From: Arion vulgaris
Taxonomy: Eukaryota > Mollusca > Gastropoda > Stylommatophora > Arionidae
Assembly: GCA_020796225.1 (NCBI GenBank)
Contig: CM036754.1
Location: 65,340,000-65,403,999 of the forward strand
Reading direction: 5' to 3'
Length of the DNA: 64,000 nucleotides
Shown here piece after piece: positions 54,501 through 63,861 of the stretch (within the stretch, counting starts at the first letter, position 1; each line of letters starts with the position of its first letter). The notes beneath the pieces were generated by a model. That model had not been told where the DNA came from and searched no databases. It saw nothing but the letters and a program-made list of their open reading frames with translations. The position numbers and the translations under genes were made by a program.

Positions 54501-57500
54501 TAATGAGATAACAGAGGACACTAGTAATGAGATAACAGAGGACATTAGCAATGAAATAACATAGGACATTAGCAATGAAATAACAGAGGACATTAGTAAT
54601 GAGATAACAGAGGACATGCTGTCTTACACAGCCTCTGTTATTTCTGTAGTCCACCTTTCATGTTGGTGACTTTTTCACCCTCTTTTCACTAATCTGAGTA
54701 GCATTGCTCTTTAAGACACAATCTCCGTTGGTAATCTGCTTATGTGACAAAACCATTCATTCGTTGTTCGTCTCTGTTGTGACTAGTTTTCTTCTGTTCT
54801 TTGATCTCAACATCCAGGTTTGGCAGTGGCAGCATAATGTTGGAACAAAAATCGTGTTATAGCATACCGCACCATCTTAACCGGAACTCCTCAGAATACA
54901 AGTTAATTGTCTATTCCCAGGTGGAAGATGTAGTTGGCTGTCTACTCTTGCCATTAAGTGTAGGGATGGGAGCTTTAATTTGCGTTCTAGGGTCAGATGA
55001 GTCGCCCTTGTTGTGTTATATCCGTGTTTATGTAGTGTAGTCTTGATATTGTCTATCCATCTTTTCTTGGTCTTCCTTTAGCTCTAGTACCTGATCTCTT
55101 TTTATTGTATGCTGTTAATGGTGGTTGGCTGTATTTTATTCTCATTAAATGTCCAAACCACTGCATTTGTTGTCTTTCGATGTATTCTGTGCATAAAGTT
55201 ATGCCCACTCTGTTTCTGATGTCCTCATTTCGTAGTCTATCTTTCCTATTGACTCCAACTGCATTCCTCAAGTATTTCATTTCACTAGTTAATATCAGGT
55301 ATAATACTCTGATTAGTCTTCTTCTTCTTCTTCTTCTGCGATCAACTTTTGCTATTTCGACTACTCTGGTATGTTTCATAAACAGGGCGGTGCGCTTGAG
55401 GTCTTCAACGGTTCCCCATAGTTTGTCTTGTAGTGTTGTTTCTGTTGGCCAGATCTCCAATCTCTCACTACTCAGACTAGGGCAGTCTTGCAGGATGTGC
55501 TCTGGGGACTGCTTTGGTGCTCCACAGTTGCAGGATGCCGAGTCCCTGAGACTCATTCTGTGGAGGTGTGCTCTGAGACTGCAGTGTCCCATTCTAAGTC
55601 TGAAGACTGTGGTCTTTGCTTTTCTGTTTAGTGTTTTTATACTGTCGTGCTCTAGGTTGTATCCTCCATTTGTTTTTCTCTAGATCATTTTCCTGGATTG
55701 TTTCAGGAGAGTCTTTGCTTCTGTAAAACTTTGTGTTGGGTGGTGTTGTGTTAGGCTCCCCCAGCCCTTGCGAGTTTGTCAACCTTTTCGTTTCCTGGTA
55801 TGCCACAGTGAGCTGGTATCCACTGTAAGACCAGTTAGGATTTTTTGGACAACAAGCTGATATTTTGCCATATGTCCTGAATGAGCTACTCTGATTAGTT
55901 ACTTACTAACTTATCCTTCTCTGCTTCTCATGAAGCATTGGTCCCCCAACAGTTGTTCACCACTTTTCACAGTCTCTGTTTTCTTTATAGCTTTCCAGGT
56001 TAGGCCAGCATTGTTCAGTACTTTTCTTTCCTCTTATTAGTTTTTAAACAATTTGTATTGCCGCCTGTTCAGCGTGTTTGTAGCACGTTGGATGACGGGT
56101 GACAAGCCCCCTGTGAGTGCGGTTAAATTCTGCGGGCTGGCAGAAACGCCACAGGTTCTTCAGATTTACGGTGTTCATGGCACCGAACCGAAGGATTACG
56201 ATGTCCATGGCACCAAGCCGAAGAGCTGAAAGCTCAAGTGCTTCTGGATCTGAAAATCTTTTTATTTAAATGTGTTTTTGTTTCTGTAACTATGTCCTTT
56301 AAAATGGGTGGGTCACATACCACAACCCCAACCTGGAGGACCTATTTAGTTTGACCTGTCCAGCTTGGGTAATCCTGTCATGTACAATAATCCTGCTGGC
56401 ATAGCTCTCTAACTGATTAAGTTAGAAAAATGATACAAGTTTACCGTTTTAATATGCTATACTGATTTCTTCTTCTTCGAACGCGTCATATCGACCACTT
56501 GTTAACTACTCTTTATGATTTGTATGTGATCCGAGTCTAAGAGCAGTTGTGCCAATTATGCCTACAAGTAGGCCAGCACATCCAATTTCTGCTACGCCTT
56601 TTATTTACTAGGGTATCTTCCCTAGGCTCCTACCTTAGTCGCCTCTTATGACATATCTTGTAGGTCGCAGTGTTACTTTTCTTTGCTCCCCTTGCGAGCT
56701 CCAGCAACATATGGGTGGTACTGATGTCTAAAAGAGTATGTTGACACTTACCATGTAAGGGTCTGACTCCAAATTTGTCTGGTAAGAAAATGCTGACAAT
56801 ACGTTTACACAGATCATGAACTATTGTGATAAACGTTGACTTCTGGAGATAAAAAGACAAATCACAAGTTGAACTTAAGTTAGAATAGTAGCTCTCAAAC
56901 TGTTTCATCTGACCACCCCCATGAAGCCATACCACCAACCCATATATTAGTAGCTCTCAAACTGTTTCATCTGACCACCCCCATGAAGTCATACCACCAA
57001 CCCATAGATCAGTAGTTTCCAAACTGTTTCATCTGACCACCCCCATGAAGTCATACCACAACCCATAGATAGTAGCTCTCAAACTGTTTCATCTGTCCAC
57101 CCATGAAGTCATACCACAACCCATAGACTAGTAGCTCTCAAACTGTTTCATCTGACCACCCGATGAAGTCATACCACCAACCCATAGAGCCAGTAGCTCT
57201 TGAAACTTTTCATCTGAATACCATGAAACCATCCATCAACCCAATAGATTAGTAGACTGACAAACTGTTCATCTGTACAGAGTCAACACAAACTAGACAG
57301 TAGCACTGTTTCATTTGACAGCCTGATGAAGCTACCATCAAGCAAGACCAGTAGCTTCAATGTTTCATCTTTTCAACCCCAGAATCTTACCATCATCCAT
57401 AGACCAGATGCTTCAAGCTAGGATTTCATCTGAATCCCCATGAAACCATGACATCAACCCATGTTGTGCTCTAAACTTTTCATTGACCACCCTGATGAAG

Positions 57501-60500
57501 TATCACACTACAATGAAGTCATATCATGAATAAAGGCATACATATGTCATTGAAACCTTATTAAGGAAAAGTTGAATGTTCTATAGAAGGAATCAAGACA
57601 CAAATTGGAGTTTAAATAGAGATGGACAAATGCAGTCTGACAGATGTTCAACATAAGGATACGAGACAGGGATTTAAGTCCATTACAGCCTGGCAGAGTG
57701 TAACATCAAGGCAAGAACAGAATGTTGAAGTCCATTAATCAGATTAACATCAAGGCAATAGACAGGATATGTTATGGTCATATTCAAATCAGAACTCTGT
57801 TAGTGTTTTTCATACTACTAGGATTTTGCAACTATGAGTTTTGTCAATATAATAGATATGTAAAACTGGTCAATGAAGTCAAGCCTTTGGCTCTAAATCT
57901 AGTATCCTTAATATAACAGTTAGTTCTAATATGAATAGTAATCAAAGGCAACTAACAGTTTATGTTTCTAATATAATAGATATACAAAGGAACTAATAGT
58001 TTATGTTTCTAATATAATAGATATACAAAGGAACTAGCAGTTTATGTTTCTAATATAATAGATATACAAAGGCAACTAGCAGTTTATGTTTCTAATATAA
58101 TAGATATACAAAGGAACTAGCAGTGTTTATGTTTCTAATATAATAGATATACAAAGGAACTAGCAGTTTATGTTTCTAATATAATAGATATACAAAGGCA
58201 ACTAGCAGTTTATGTTTCTAATATAATAGATATACAAAGGCAACTAGCAGTTTATGTTTCTAATATATAGATATAAAGGAACTAAGTTTATGTTCTAATA
58301 TAGAATAAGGCAACTAACGTTATGTTTCAATATAATAGATATCAAAGGAACTAACAGTTTATGTTTCTAATATAATAGATATACAAAGGCAACTAGCAGT
58401 TTAGTTTCTAATAAGATAACAAGCAACTAACAGTTTATGTTTCTAATATAAGTAATCAAAGGCAACTAACAGTTTATGTTTCTAATATAATAGATATACA
58501 AAGGCAACTAACAGTTTATGTTTCTAATATAATAGATATACAAAGGCAACTAACAGTTGATGTTTCTAATATGAAGTAACAAAGGAACTAACGTTTATGT
58601 TTCTAATATAATAGATATACAAAGGCAACTAGCAGTTTATGTTTCTAATATAATAGATATACAAAGGGAACTAACTGTTTATGTTTCTAATATAATAGAT
58701 ATACAAAGGGAACTAACAGTTTATGTTTCTAATATAATAGATATACAAAGGAACTAGAGTTTATGTTTTAATATAAAATATACAAAGGAACTAACAGTTT
58801 ATGTTTCTAAATATAATAGATATATCAAGGAACTAACAGTTTATGTTTCTAAATAAAGATATACAAAGGCAACTAACTGTTTATGTTTCTAATATAATAG
58901 ATATACAAAGGGAACTAGCAGTTTATGTTTCTAATATAATAGATATACAAAGGCAACTAGTAGTTTATGTTTCTAATATAATAGATATACAAAGGCAACT
59001 AACTGTTAATGTTTCTAATATAATAGATATACAAAGGGAACTAACTGTTAATGTTTCTAATATAATATACACAGGGAACTAGCAGTTTATGTTTCTAATA
59101 TAATATACACAGGGAACCAGCTGTTGATGTTTCTAATATAATATACACAGGGAACCAGCTGTTGATGTTTCTAATATAATAGATATACAAAGGGAACTAA
59201 CTGTTAATGTTTCTAATATAATATACACAGGGAACCAGCTGTTGATGTTTCTAATATAATATACACAGGGAACCAGCTGTTGATGTTTCTAACATAATAT
59301 ACACAGGGAACCAGCTGTTGATGTTTCTAATATAATATACACAGGGAACCAGCTGTTGATGTTTCTAATATAATATACACAGGGAACCAGCTGTTGATGT
59401 TTCTAACATAATATACACAGGGAACCAGCTGTTGATGTTTCTAATATAATATACACAGGGAACTAACTTTATATTATTGATATAAAATATAGACAAAGGT
59501 AAATTACTGTCCGTGTGTGTGTGTGGATGTTCCAAATTTCAAAATTAGTTCCAGGGAACTTACTGTGTGTTTGTATACATAGAAGATAATCAAAGGGAAC
59601 TTACTGTTGGTGTTCCTGTGGGATACTGAACACTAAGAGGCAGAGTGAATACCCTATCCAGATCGGAATATTTCTCTAGGCACTCTACAAACATATAGTT
59701 CACTGCAGACGTGACAAGAAAGAGTTATCTCAAATGTCATAACAACAGATGAATAATAATAATTGTTCAATCGGACAACAAAATTTTTCTTCACCCTTCA
59801 CCCCAGGAAGGCATAGGTTCGCATTCAAGACCTTTCAAGCGCTCCTATCTAAGACCATCTTTTCCAGATCTCTCCACTCTTTCTCCATTTTCTTCCGGGG
59901 TCCTTCTTTTTCCTTGAGGAGCGAGCTATGAATTTTCTTGGTTGTAAGTCTCTGTAGCTATCTAGTGTTTTTTATGGAGTGGGGTAGCTAGCCCCACATC
60001 CAATCTCATTAGTCGCCTCTTACGACATGTGTGGCAGGTAACAGTGGTTATATTCTTTACACCCCTAATTTTGGCCTCAGTAACCGCTCAGGGGGAGAAA
60101 ATGAATTAACAGTGTAATATTATTAACATTAACTGTCTTATGTTTTAATTTTATATTTTAAGACGACTCTCTCTGTGGTAGTGATATTGTAGATCTGTAC
60201 ACTCAAAGGCATTATAGACATGTGTACTTGTGGGCATCATAGACCTGTGTACTGATGGGCATCATAGACATGTGTACTGATGGGCATCATAGACATGTGT
60301 ACTGATGGGCATCTTAGACATGTGTACTGATGGGCATCATAGACATGTGTACTGATGGGCATCATAGACATGTGTACTGATGGGCATCATAGACATGTGT
60401 ACTGATGGGCAACATAGACCTGTGCATTAATGGGCAACATAGACCTGTGCACTGATGGGCAACATAGACATGTGCATTGATGGGCATCATAGACATGTGT

Positions 60501-63031
60501 GCTGATGGGTATCACAGACCTAAATAGTACAGGCATGACTGACCTGTGCACTTCTTCTTCTTCTGCGTTCAGCCGCTGTGAATTCAGGCATTAGCCATGA
60601 CGCCTGGTATGGCACTTCTGACTGACTGTTGCATGAAAGCCTGCTTTACCATTTGACTGGTGTCCCTTGCCATCCATGCGGCCTTTGTCGCTTCAGAGGT
60701 ATACCTGTGCACTGACTGACCTCTGAAATAGTGATATCGTATACCTGTGCACTGATGTCCCTTGCCATCCATGCGAGCCTTCGTCGACTTCAGAGGTATA
60801 CCTGTGCACTGATGGCCTCTGAAATAGTGATATCGTATACCTGTGCACTGATGGCCTCTGAAATAGTGATATCGTATACCTGTGCACTGACGGCCTCTGA
60901 AATAGTGATATCGTATACCTGTGCACTGATGACCTCTGAAATAGTGATATCGTATACCTGTGCACTGATGGCCTCTGAAATAGTGATATCGTATACCTGT
61001 GCACTGATGACCTCTGAAATAGTGATATCGTATACCTGTGGACAGATGGCCTCTGAAATAGTGATATCGTATACCCGTGCACTGATGGCCTCTGAAATAG
61101 TGATATCGTATACCTGTGCACAGACCTAAACATTTAGTGGCATGACTGACATGTGCACTGGTGGGCATCATAGACATGTGCACTGATGGGCATCCCAGGT
61201 CTATGTACTGAAGGCATTCAATAGCTTGTCCTGAGAAGAACTTTGTGCCCCCCCTCTCTACAAACCTACCTACACACTAAAGGCATTATATACCTGAACA
61301 CTTAGGAGCATCACATATCTAGGTGAACTAACAGATTCTTCTTTGAACGCTCCATATCGATCACTTCTTAACCACTCTTTGTGATTTGTATGTGATCCGA
61401 TCCTAAGAGCGATTGTAAATTGTGCCAGTTATGCACCTACAAGTAGGCCAGCACATCTGATTTCTGCAACATTTTTTATTTACTAGGGTAGCTTCCCTAG
61501 TCACTACCTTAGTCGCCTCTTACGACATGCCTTGTAGGTCACAGTGGTACTATTCTTTGCTCCCCTTGTGGGCTCCGGCACCACACGGACGACTAACAGA
61601 TTAACATACTATTCACTTACTGCAAAGCCATATGGGTCCTCGCCAGTTACTGTTTCCACCAAAGATGTTTGAATCAGACACACCTGGCAGGTACTTGACG
61701 TTCAATGAAGTATCACCAACATCAAACACAAAAGGCTTTTCTTCATACACCTAATAAACAATATATATTATTTATATATAACAAACATAATCATACAAGT
61801 CAAATCCCAATAGCAAAAACATACAAATAGCAAAAAAAGAAGCTATTCTATACACAGTAGCCCTATTGCTTATGTCCGGTTAGGAGTGTAGTTAGGGTTT
61901 TCTATATCCCTGGTTAGGGAGCATAGCTAGAGGGTTTTCTATATCCCCGGTTAGGGAGCATAGCTAGAGGGTTTTCTATATCCCTGGTTAGGGAGCATAG
62001 CTAGAGGGTTTTCTATATCCCGGTTAGGAGCATAGCTACAGGGTTTTCTATATCCCGGTTAGGGAGCATAGCTACAGGGTTTTCTATATCCCGGTTAGGG
62101 AGCATAGCTACAGGGTTTTATATATCCCGGTTAGGGAGCACAGCTAGAGGGTTTTCTATATTCCCGGTTAGAGAGCACAGCTACAGGGTTTTCTATATTC
62201 CCGGTTAGGGAGCACAACTAGAGGGTTTTCTATATTCCGGTTAGGAGCACAACTAGAGGGTTTTCTATATTCCTGGTGAGGAGAGCATAGCTAGAGTGTT
62301 CTATACTATTCTATACACTATCGCAAAAGTGTCTATTGTTTACATCCCCAGTTAGGGAGGTTAGCTATAGTGTTTTCTATAGGCTGCAGATTTTAAAGGA
62401 CACTACACAAAAGCTGAGAGCCGCGGTAGCGTAGTTGTTAGTGAACTCGCTTCTCAAGGCTGGTGGTCTGGGTTCAACTCCGCAGTGCTGGGAATTTTTC
62501 CCGACCGCGACGGCTCTCAGGTCGACCCAGCCTCAACTGGGTACCAGACATGCTCTGGGAAAGTAAAGGCGGCCGGCGTGATGATGACCACATCACCCAT
62601 TGTGTGCCAACGGTCAATGAAAAATACAGGCCTAACACTGTATTGCCCCATATACCACGAGGTATGAAAGGGTTCCTTTATTTTTTACTTTTCTTTTTAC
62701 ACCAAAGCTGCCACCTTTTTTCTTTCTTGTTGTTACTTGGGTTTGGTCTATGGGACACCTCCACAGTCATTATATCAGTATCAGAATATTCTGAAAGTAG
62801 AAGACTAACAGGTATTGTGTGTATTCATAAATAAGTAAATATATCAGGACTCAAATAAATACAGGTGTTTGTTTACCTGTCATACAACCCAGTCTCACTG
62901 ACCTTTGATAGTGACCTTATGCCAAATGGTGACAGGAATTCCTCCTCTGTGAAGACAGTCTTGAGAACTAGTTTCAATTTTGTATAAGAGACAAGAGTCA
63001 GGAAGAATTCGTTTTCTCCTAGCTTGCATAC
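51476..63031 (-). CDS. GH63/MGH1-like glycoside hydrolase (YMR196W-type), 3' six exons
   Basis: Exons (transcript order) 63031-62903, 61750-61621, 59702-59605, 56842-56752, 53762-53666 and 51554-51476 give 624 nt, 207 codons plus stop, with matching phases 0, 1, 0, 1, 2. Landmarks in order: EEEFLSPFGIRSLSK, YLPGVSDSNIFGGNSNWRGP, YPTGTP, RIVSIFLPDKFGVRPLHG, LILFYEYFNAETGEGCGASH, QTGWSAL. This is the C-terminal (alpha/alpha)6-barrel part of a GH63-related family whose yeast member is YMR196W. The family is predicted to cleave glucosyl or mannosyl linkages; substrate and location are unknown. The N-terminal two-thirds and any signal peptide lie beyond 64 kb. No frame breaks, so it is probably functional. 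Confidence 0.9.
51590..52430. other. Intron sequence, mostly unrecognised
   Basis: 51783-51850 (GTGTCTCCTTTTTCGACCTG) is the inverse of 36640. (TA)n at 51749. 52245-52425 (TTGCCCATGTTGCAAAACC) has an open frame without family motif. Confidence 0.4.
52431..52582 (+). mobile_element. Short interspersed element, family B, 5'-truncated
   Basis: ACCCTAGTAAATAAAAGCCT to TCGATATGGAGCCTTTGAAG; starts in the middle of the element. Confidence 0.82.
52675..53060. mobile_element. Inverted pair of LINE 5'-region fragments
   Basis: 52680-52735 (+) GCAAAGACTGTTTATACATC, CACAATAAGAATGATCAAAA, and 52852-52900 its inverse, separated by 120 bp with a (CT)n run. 52900-53050 continues as the inverse of 41180-41340 (CAGCGTTTACTGGGTTCGCT). 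The pair can fold back. Confidence 0.7.
53061..53299. other. Intron sequence, nothing recognised
   Basis: 53115-53225 (TTTTTCCACTGTTCTTCTCC) resembles a - strand LINE C-terminus, too short to assign. Confidence 0.35.
53300..53625. repeat. 20-bp minisatellite
   Basis: CACATACCATATGAGCCTCG and variants (ATGCATCT, AGACATAC), about 15 units, ending 40 bp before the GH63-like exon at 53666. Confidence 0.9.
53666..53762 (-). CDS. GH63-like penultimate exon
   Basis: Acceptor CATGTTGTAG at 53763, donor GCCAG|GTAAAT at 53665. Reads (G)RHKKYAKESEWEQLILFY, then EYFNAETGEGCGA and the first two bases of Ser. Phase 1 in, 2 out. LILFYEYF corresponds to the LLLFYEYFHGD...G.G family block. The 24-bp array begins only about 8 bp before the acceptor. 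Confidence 0.9.
53770..54622. repeat. 24-bp minisatellite forming the 3' end of an intron
   Basis: ATAACAGAGGACATTAGCAA plus TGAA, about 35 units, with two 15-bp-unit deletions (ACAATTAGC at 54186 and 54252). On the transcribed (-) strand the pyrimidine-rich ATTGCTAATGTCCTCTGTTA repeats and supplies the branch/polypyrimidine region of the acceptor. Because 24 is a multiple of three the array is open in five of six frames; the - frame (NVLCYFIA repeat) is in phase with the exon. Confidence 0.95.
54630..55310 (-). pseudogene. LINE ORF2 C-terminal fragments
   Basis: 54640-54870 (-) matches 12300-12620 (AGAAGAAAACTAGTCACAAC side). 55010-55310 (-) reads LTSEMKYLRNAVGVNRKDRL, GITLCTEYIERQQMQWFGHL, ARAKGRPRKDG. 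Confidence 0.82.
55315..55870 (-). pseudogene. LINE RNase H C-terminal region
   Basis: From 55592 (-): MGHCSLRAHLHRMSLRDSAS, CNCGAPKQSPEHILQDCPSL, TTLQDKLWGTVEDLKRTALF, ending at a (CTT)4 run (55317-55335), the element's (AAG)n tail. The PEHILQDCP block matches 27135 and 37215. 55871-56084 shows nothing clear apart from a stretch shared with 63640-63720. Confidence 0.85.
56085..56265 (+). mobile_element. tRNA-derived SINE family G
   Basis: GACGGGTGACAAGCCCCCTG, GTGCGGTTAAATTCTGCGG (decayed B box), GCACCGAACCGAAGGATTAC and GCTCAAGTGCTTCTGGATCT, parallel to 49335-49150. Confidence 0.78.
56468..56706 (-). mobile_element. Short interspersed element, family B
   Basis: + strand TTCTTCTTCGAACGCGTCAT to CCTTGCGAGCTCCAGCAACA. 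Ends 45 bp from the GH63-like exon at 56752. Confidence 0.88.
56752..56842 (-). CDS. GH63-like exon, IFLPD block
   Basis: Acceptor TTTTTATCTCCAG, donor CATG|GTAAGTG. Reads KSTFITIVHDLCKRIVSIFL, then PDKFGVRPLHG across the junction. Phase 0 in, 1 out. RR.I.IFLPD..G.RP is the family pattern before the FYEYF block. Confidence 0.92.
56885..57490. repeat. 61-62 bp tandem repeat, decaying rightward
   Basis: AGTAGCTCTCAAACTGTTTC, ATCTGACCACCCCCATGAAG, TCATACCACCAACCCATAGA. About ten units, nearly perfect at 56885-57200 and increasingly eroded to 57490. Starts 43 bp from the exon at 56752-56842. Confidence 0.88.
57500..57909. other. Intron sequence, nothing recognised
   Basis: A possible short repeat GTCCATTA...ACATCAAGGCAA (57675, 57730). 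The frame 57722-57916 has no family features. Confidence 0.35.
57910..59475. repeat. 42-bp minisatellite with a 38-bp derivative at one end
   Basis: Unit ACAGTTTATGTTTCTAATAT plus AATAGATATACAAAGGCAAC and TA from 57950 to about 59060. From there to 59460 a shortened unit (GTTTCTAATATAATATACAC, AGGGAACCAGCTGTTGAT) alternates and then dominates. The two types intermix at 59040-59240. Confidence 0.93.
59605..59702 (-). CDS. GH63-like exon after the NSNWRGP block
   Basis: Acceptor ACGTCTGCAG (59703), donor ACA|GTAAGTTCC. Reads (M)NYMFVECLEKYSDLDRVF, then SVQYPTGTPT. Phase 1 in, 0 out. Corresponds to the VNYLLIE.L...YG...V.CPTGS segment of the family. The GGGAACTTACTG donor region (59594-59606) resembles units of the neighbouring array's flank at 59546-59566. 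Confidence 0.88.
59720..59939. other. Intron sequence, nothing recognised
   Basis: 59780-59935 is CT-rich (TTTCCAGATCTCTCCACTCT), possibly a - strand LINE end (ERREWRDLEK-like on -), feeding into the family E element at 59940. Confidence 0.4.
59940..60100 (-). mobile_element. Retroelement family E fragment
   Basis: + strand GTAGCTATCTAGTGTTTTTT, GGGGTAGCTAGCCCCACATC, CGCCTCTTACGACATGTGTG, GTAACCGCTCAGGGGG. Inverse of 35788-35930. Confidence 0.82.
60195..60530. repeat. 25-bp minisatellite
   Basis: CATAGACATGTGTACTGATG plus GGCAT, about 12 units. A few more diverged units recur at 61140-61200 beyond the 39-bp array. Confidence 0.92.
60550..60705 (-). mobile_element. Short repeat fragment with CTT run
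   Basis: CTTCTTCTTCTTCTGCGTTC at 60550-60570, then GCCATGACGCCTGGTATGGC, CTTCTGACTGACTGTTGCAT and CCTTGCCATCCATGCGGCC. Copies: 44930-44990 (inverse) and 63165-63280. Confidence 0.65.
60700..61130. repeat. 39-bp minisatellite built partly from the adjoining repeat
   Basis: TATACCTGTGCACTGATGGC, CTCTGAAATAGTGATATCG, about nine units. One unit near 60750-60800 includes CCCTTGCCATCCATGCGAGC from the neighbouring element. The unit is a multiple of three, so frames stay open on both strands (YTCALMASEIVIS); not genes. Confidence 0.92.
61332..61588 (-). mobile_element. Short interspersed element, family B
   Basis: + strand TTCTTCTTTGAACGCTCCAT to TTGTGGGCTCCGGCACCACA. It ends 33 bp from the GH63-like exon at 61621. 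Confidence 0.88.
61621..61750 (-). CDS. GH63-like exon with the FGGNSNWRGP block
   Basis: Acceptor TATTGTTTATTAG, donor TGCA|GTAAGTG. Reads VYEEKPFVFDVGDTSLNVK, YLPGVSDSNIFGGNSNWRGP, IWLC. Phase 0 in, 1 out. GGNSNWRGP(I/V)W is the hallmark of this GH63-like family and lines the active-site barrel. Confidence 0.95.
61862..62330. repeat. 37-bp minisatellite
   Basis: GGTTTTCTATATCCCCGGTT plus AGGGAGCATAGCTAGAG, about 12 units with small indels, in the intron between the first two GH63-like exons seen. Confidence 0.92.
62415..62690 (+). mobile_element. tRNA-derived SINE family F
   Basis: Head: A box TAGCGTAGTTGTTAGTGAA, B box TGGGTTCAACTCCGC (62468-62482). The body TACCAGACATGCTCTGGGAA to CCACGAGGTATGAAAGGGTT is shared with 16580-16725. 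T-rich end. Confidence 0.85.
62903..63031 (-). CDS. GH63-like exon with the EFLSPFGIRSLSK block
   Basis: Acceptor GTCTGTATTCAG, donor AAAG|GTCAGTGAG; 43 codons, phase 0 at both ends. Reads VCKLGENEFFLTLVSYTKLK, then VFTEEEFLSPFGIRSLSK, which joins directly to VYEEKPFVF. An alternative donor 26 bp on (ACAG|GTAAAC at 62876) would break the phase, so the GTCAGT donor is chosen. Confidence 0.9.
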
Positions 63032-63033
63032 CT

Positions 63034-63130
63034 GAATACAGACAATGACATTAGTTCACATCTGACTACAGACATGATGTTCACACCTGAATACATATGG
63101 AGTTCACACCTGAATACAGACAAGGACATT
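63034..63130 (-). repeat. Repeated acceptor-like cassette
   Basis: CACACCTGAATACAGACAA-type sequence (on -, TTGTCTGTATTCAG|GTGTG) occurs at 63028-63044, 63085-63098 and 63107-63123; the first is the used acceptor. Confidence 0.65.
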
Positions 63131-63861
63131 TTTTCCCTCGATAGTCAGATATGAATTCATGGTGTCTAATATGGAGCCTCTGACTGATTTTTACTTGAAG
63201 GCATGTTTTTCTTATCACCAGTGTTCCTCGACATTTAGGTGAACTTTATTCCGACTTCAGAGGTACTTGTAAGTTAGATCCCCAAGTAAAGGATCAGGGT
63301 CTTCTATTATGTTCTATAGTCCAATCACATACCGTGTGCACAACAAGAATATGTTTTTGAGGGTCAAGCTAGCCTTAAACTCTGTAATTTTTATGTCACA
63401 TGGTCACTATCACTGAGTTATCAACTTTGTTGTCTGTGACACTCTTCTTCTTTGCGATCGCTATTTTGATGATTATACCATCAGATGTGTTTTTATGATG
63501 TAGTTGCTGGTGCCATGTAGTTTTGAATGTAGTGTTGTGTTGTAGGGCTAGCATTCCTTTCTAGGGAGGACATACAGGGGTCTCAAACTGCTAGATAAAA
63601 TGTATTCATTAATTTCTTACTTTTTCCTCTCCGCTCATTGTGGAGCATAGAGTCTCAACAGTTGTTCGTCCCTTTTCCTGGTCTCTGGATGTTTTCTTCA
63701 TGTCTTCCCAAGACAGTCAAACACCCTTCAGATCCTCAAGAAGACTTTGTATCAGCTTCCTTGTGAGTTTGGATTCTGCATGTCATCTGTCTCCTGCATG
63801 GCGGCATCAGCCATTTCGAGGTTTGAGTTATTAGTTTTGGACAATTTGTCACCCATGTGTT
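63131..63861. other. Repeat fragments, no gene seen
   Basis: 63165-63280 is related to 60580-60690. 63445-63560 (CTTCTTCTTTGCGATCGC) is a LINE end on - like 55320. 63620-63760 shares CAACAGTTGTTC and surrounding sequence with 55915-56000. I found no earlier GH63-like exon here. Confidence 0.5.

Noticed and set aside
53755..54564. 269-residue ITEDISNE repeat frame on +
   Set aside because: Product of the 24-bp intronic array; antisense to the GH63-like gene and with equally long frames in other phases.
60584..61183. 199-residue frame on - (IRYHYFRGHQCTG repeats)
   Set aside because: Created by the 39-bp minisatellite.
62415..62490. Functional tRNA gene
   Set aside because: A and B boxes are present but the cloverleaf cannot be closed and a SINE body follows directly; the same holds for the heads at 46417, 43388, 49335, 37985 and 22375.
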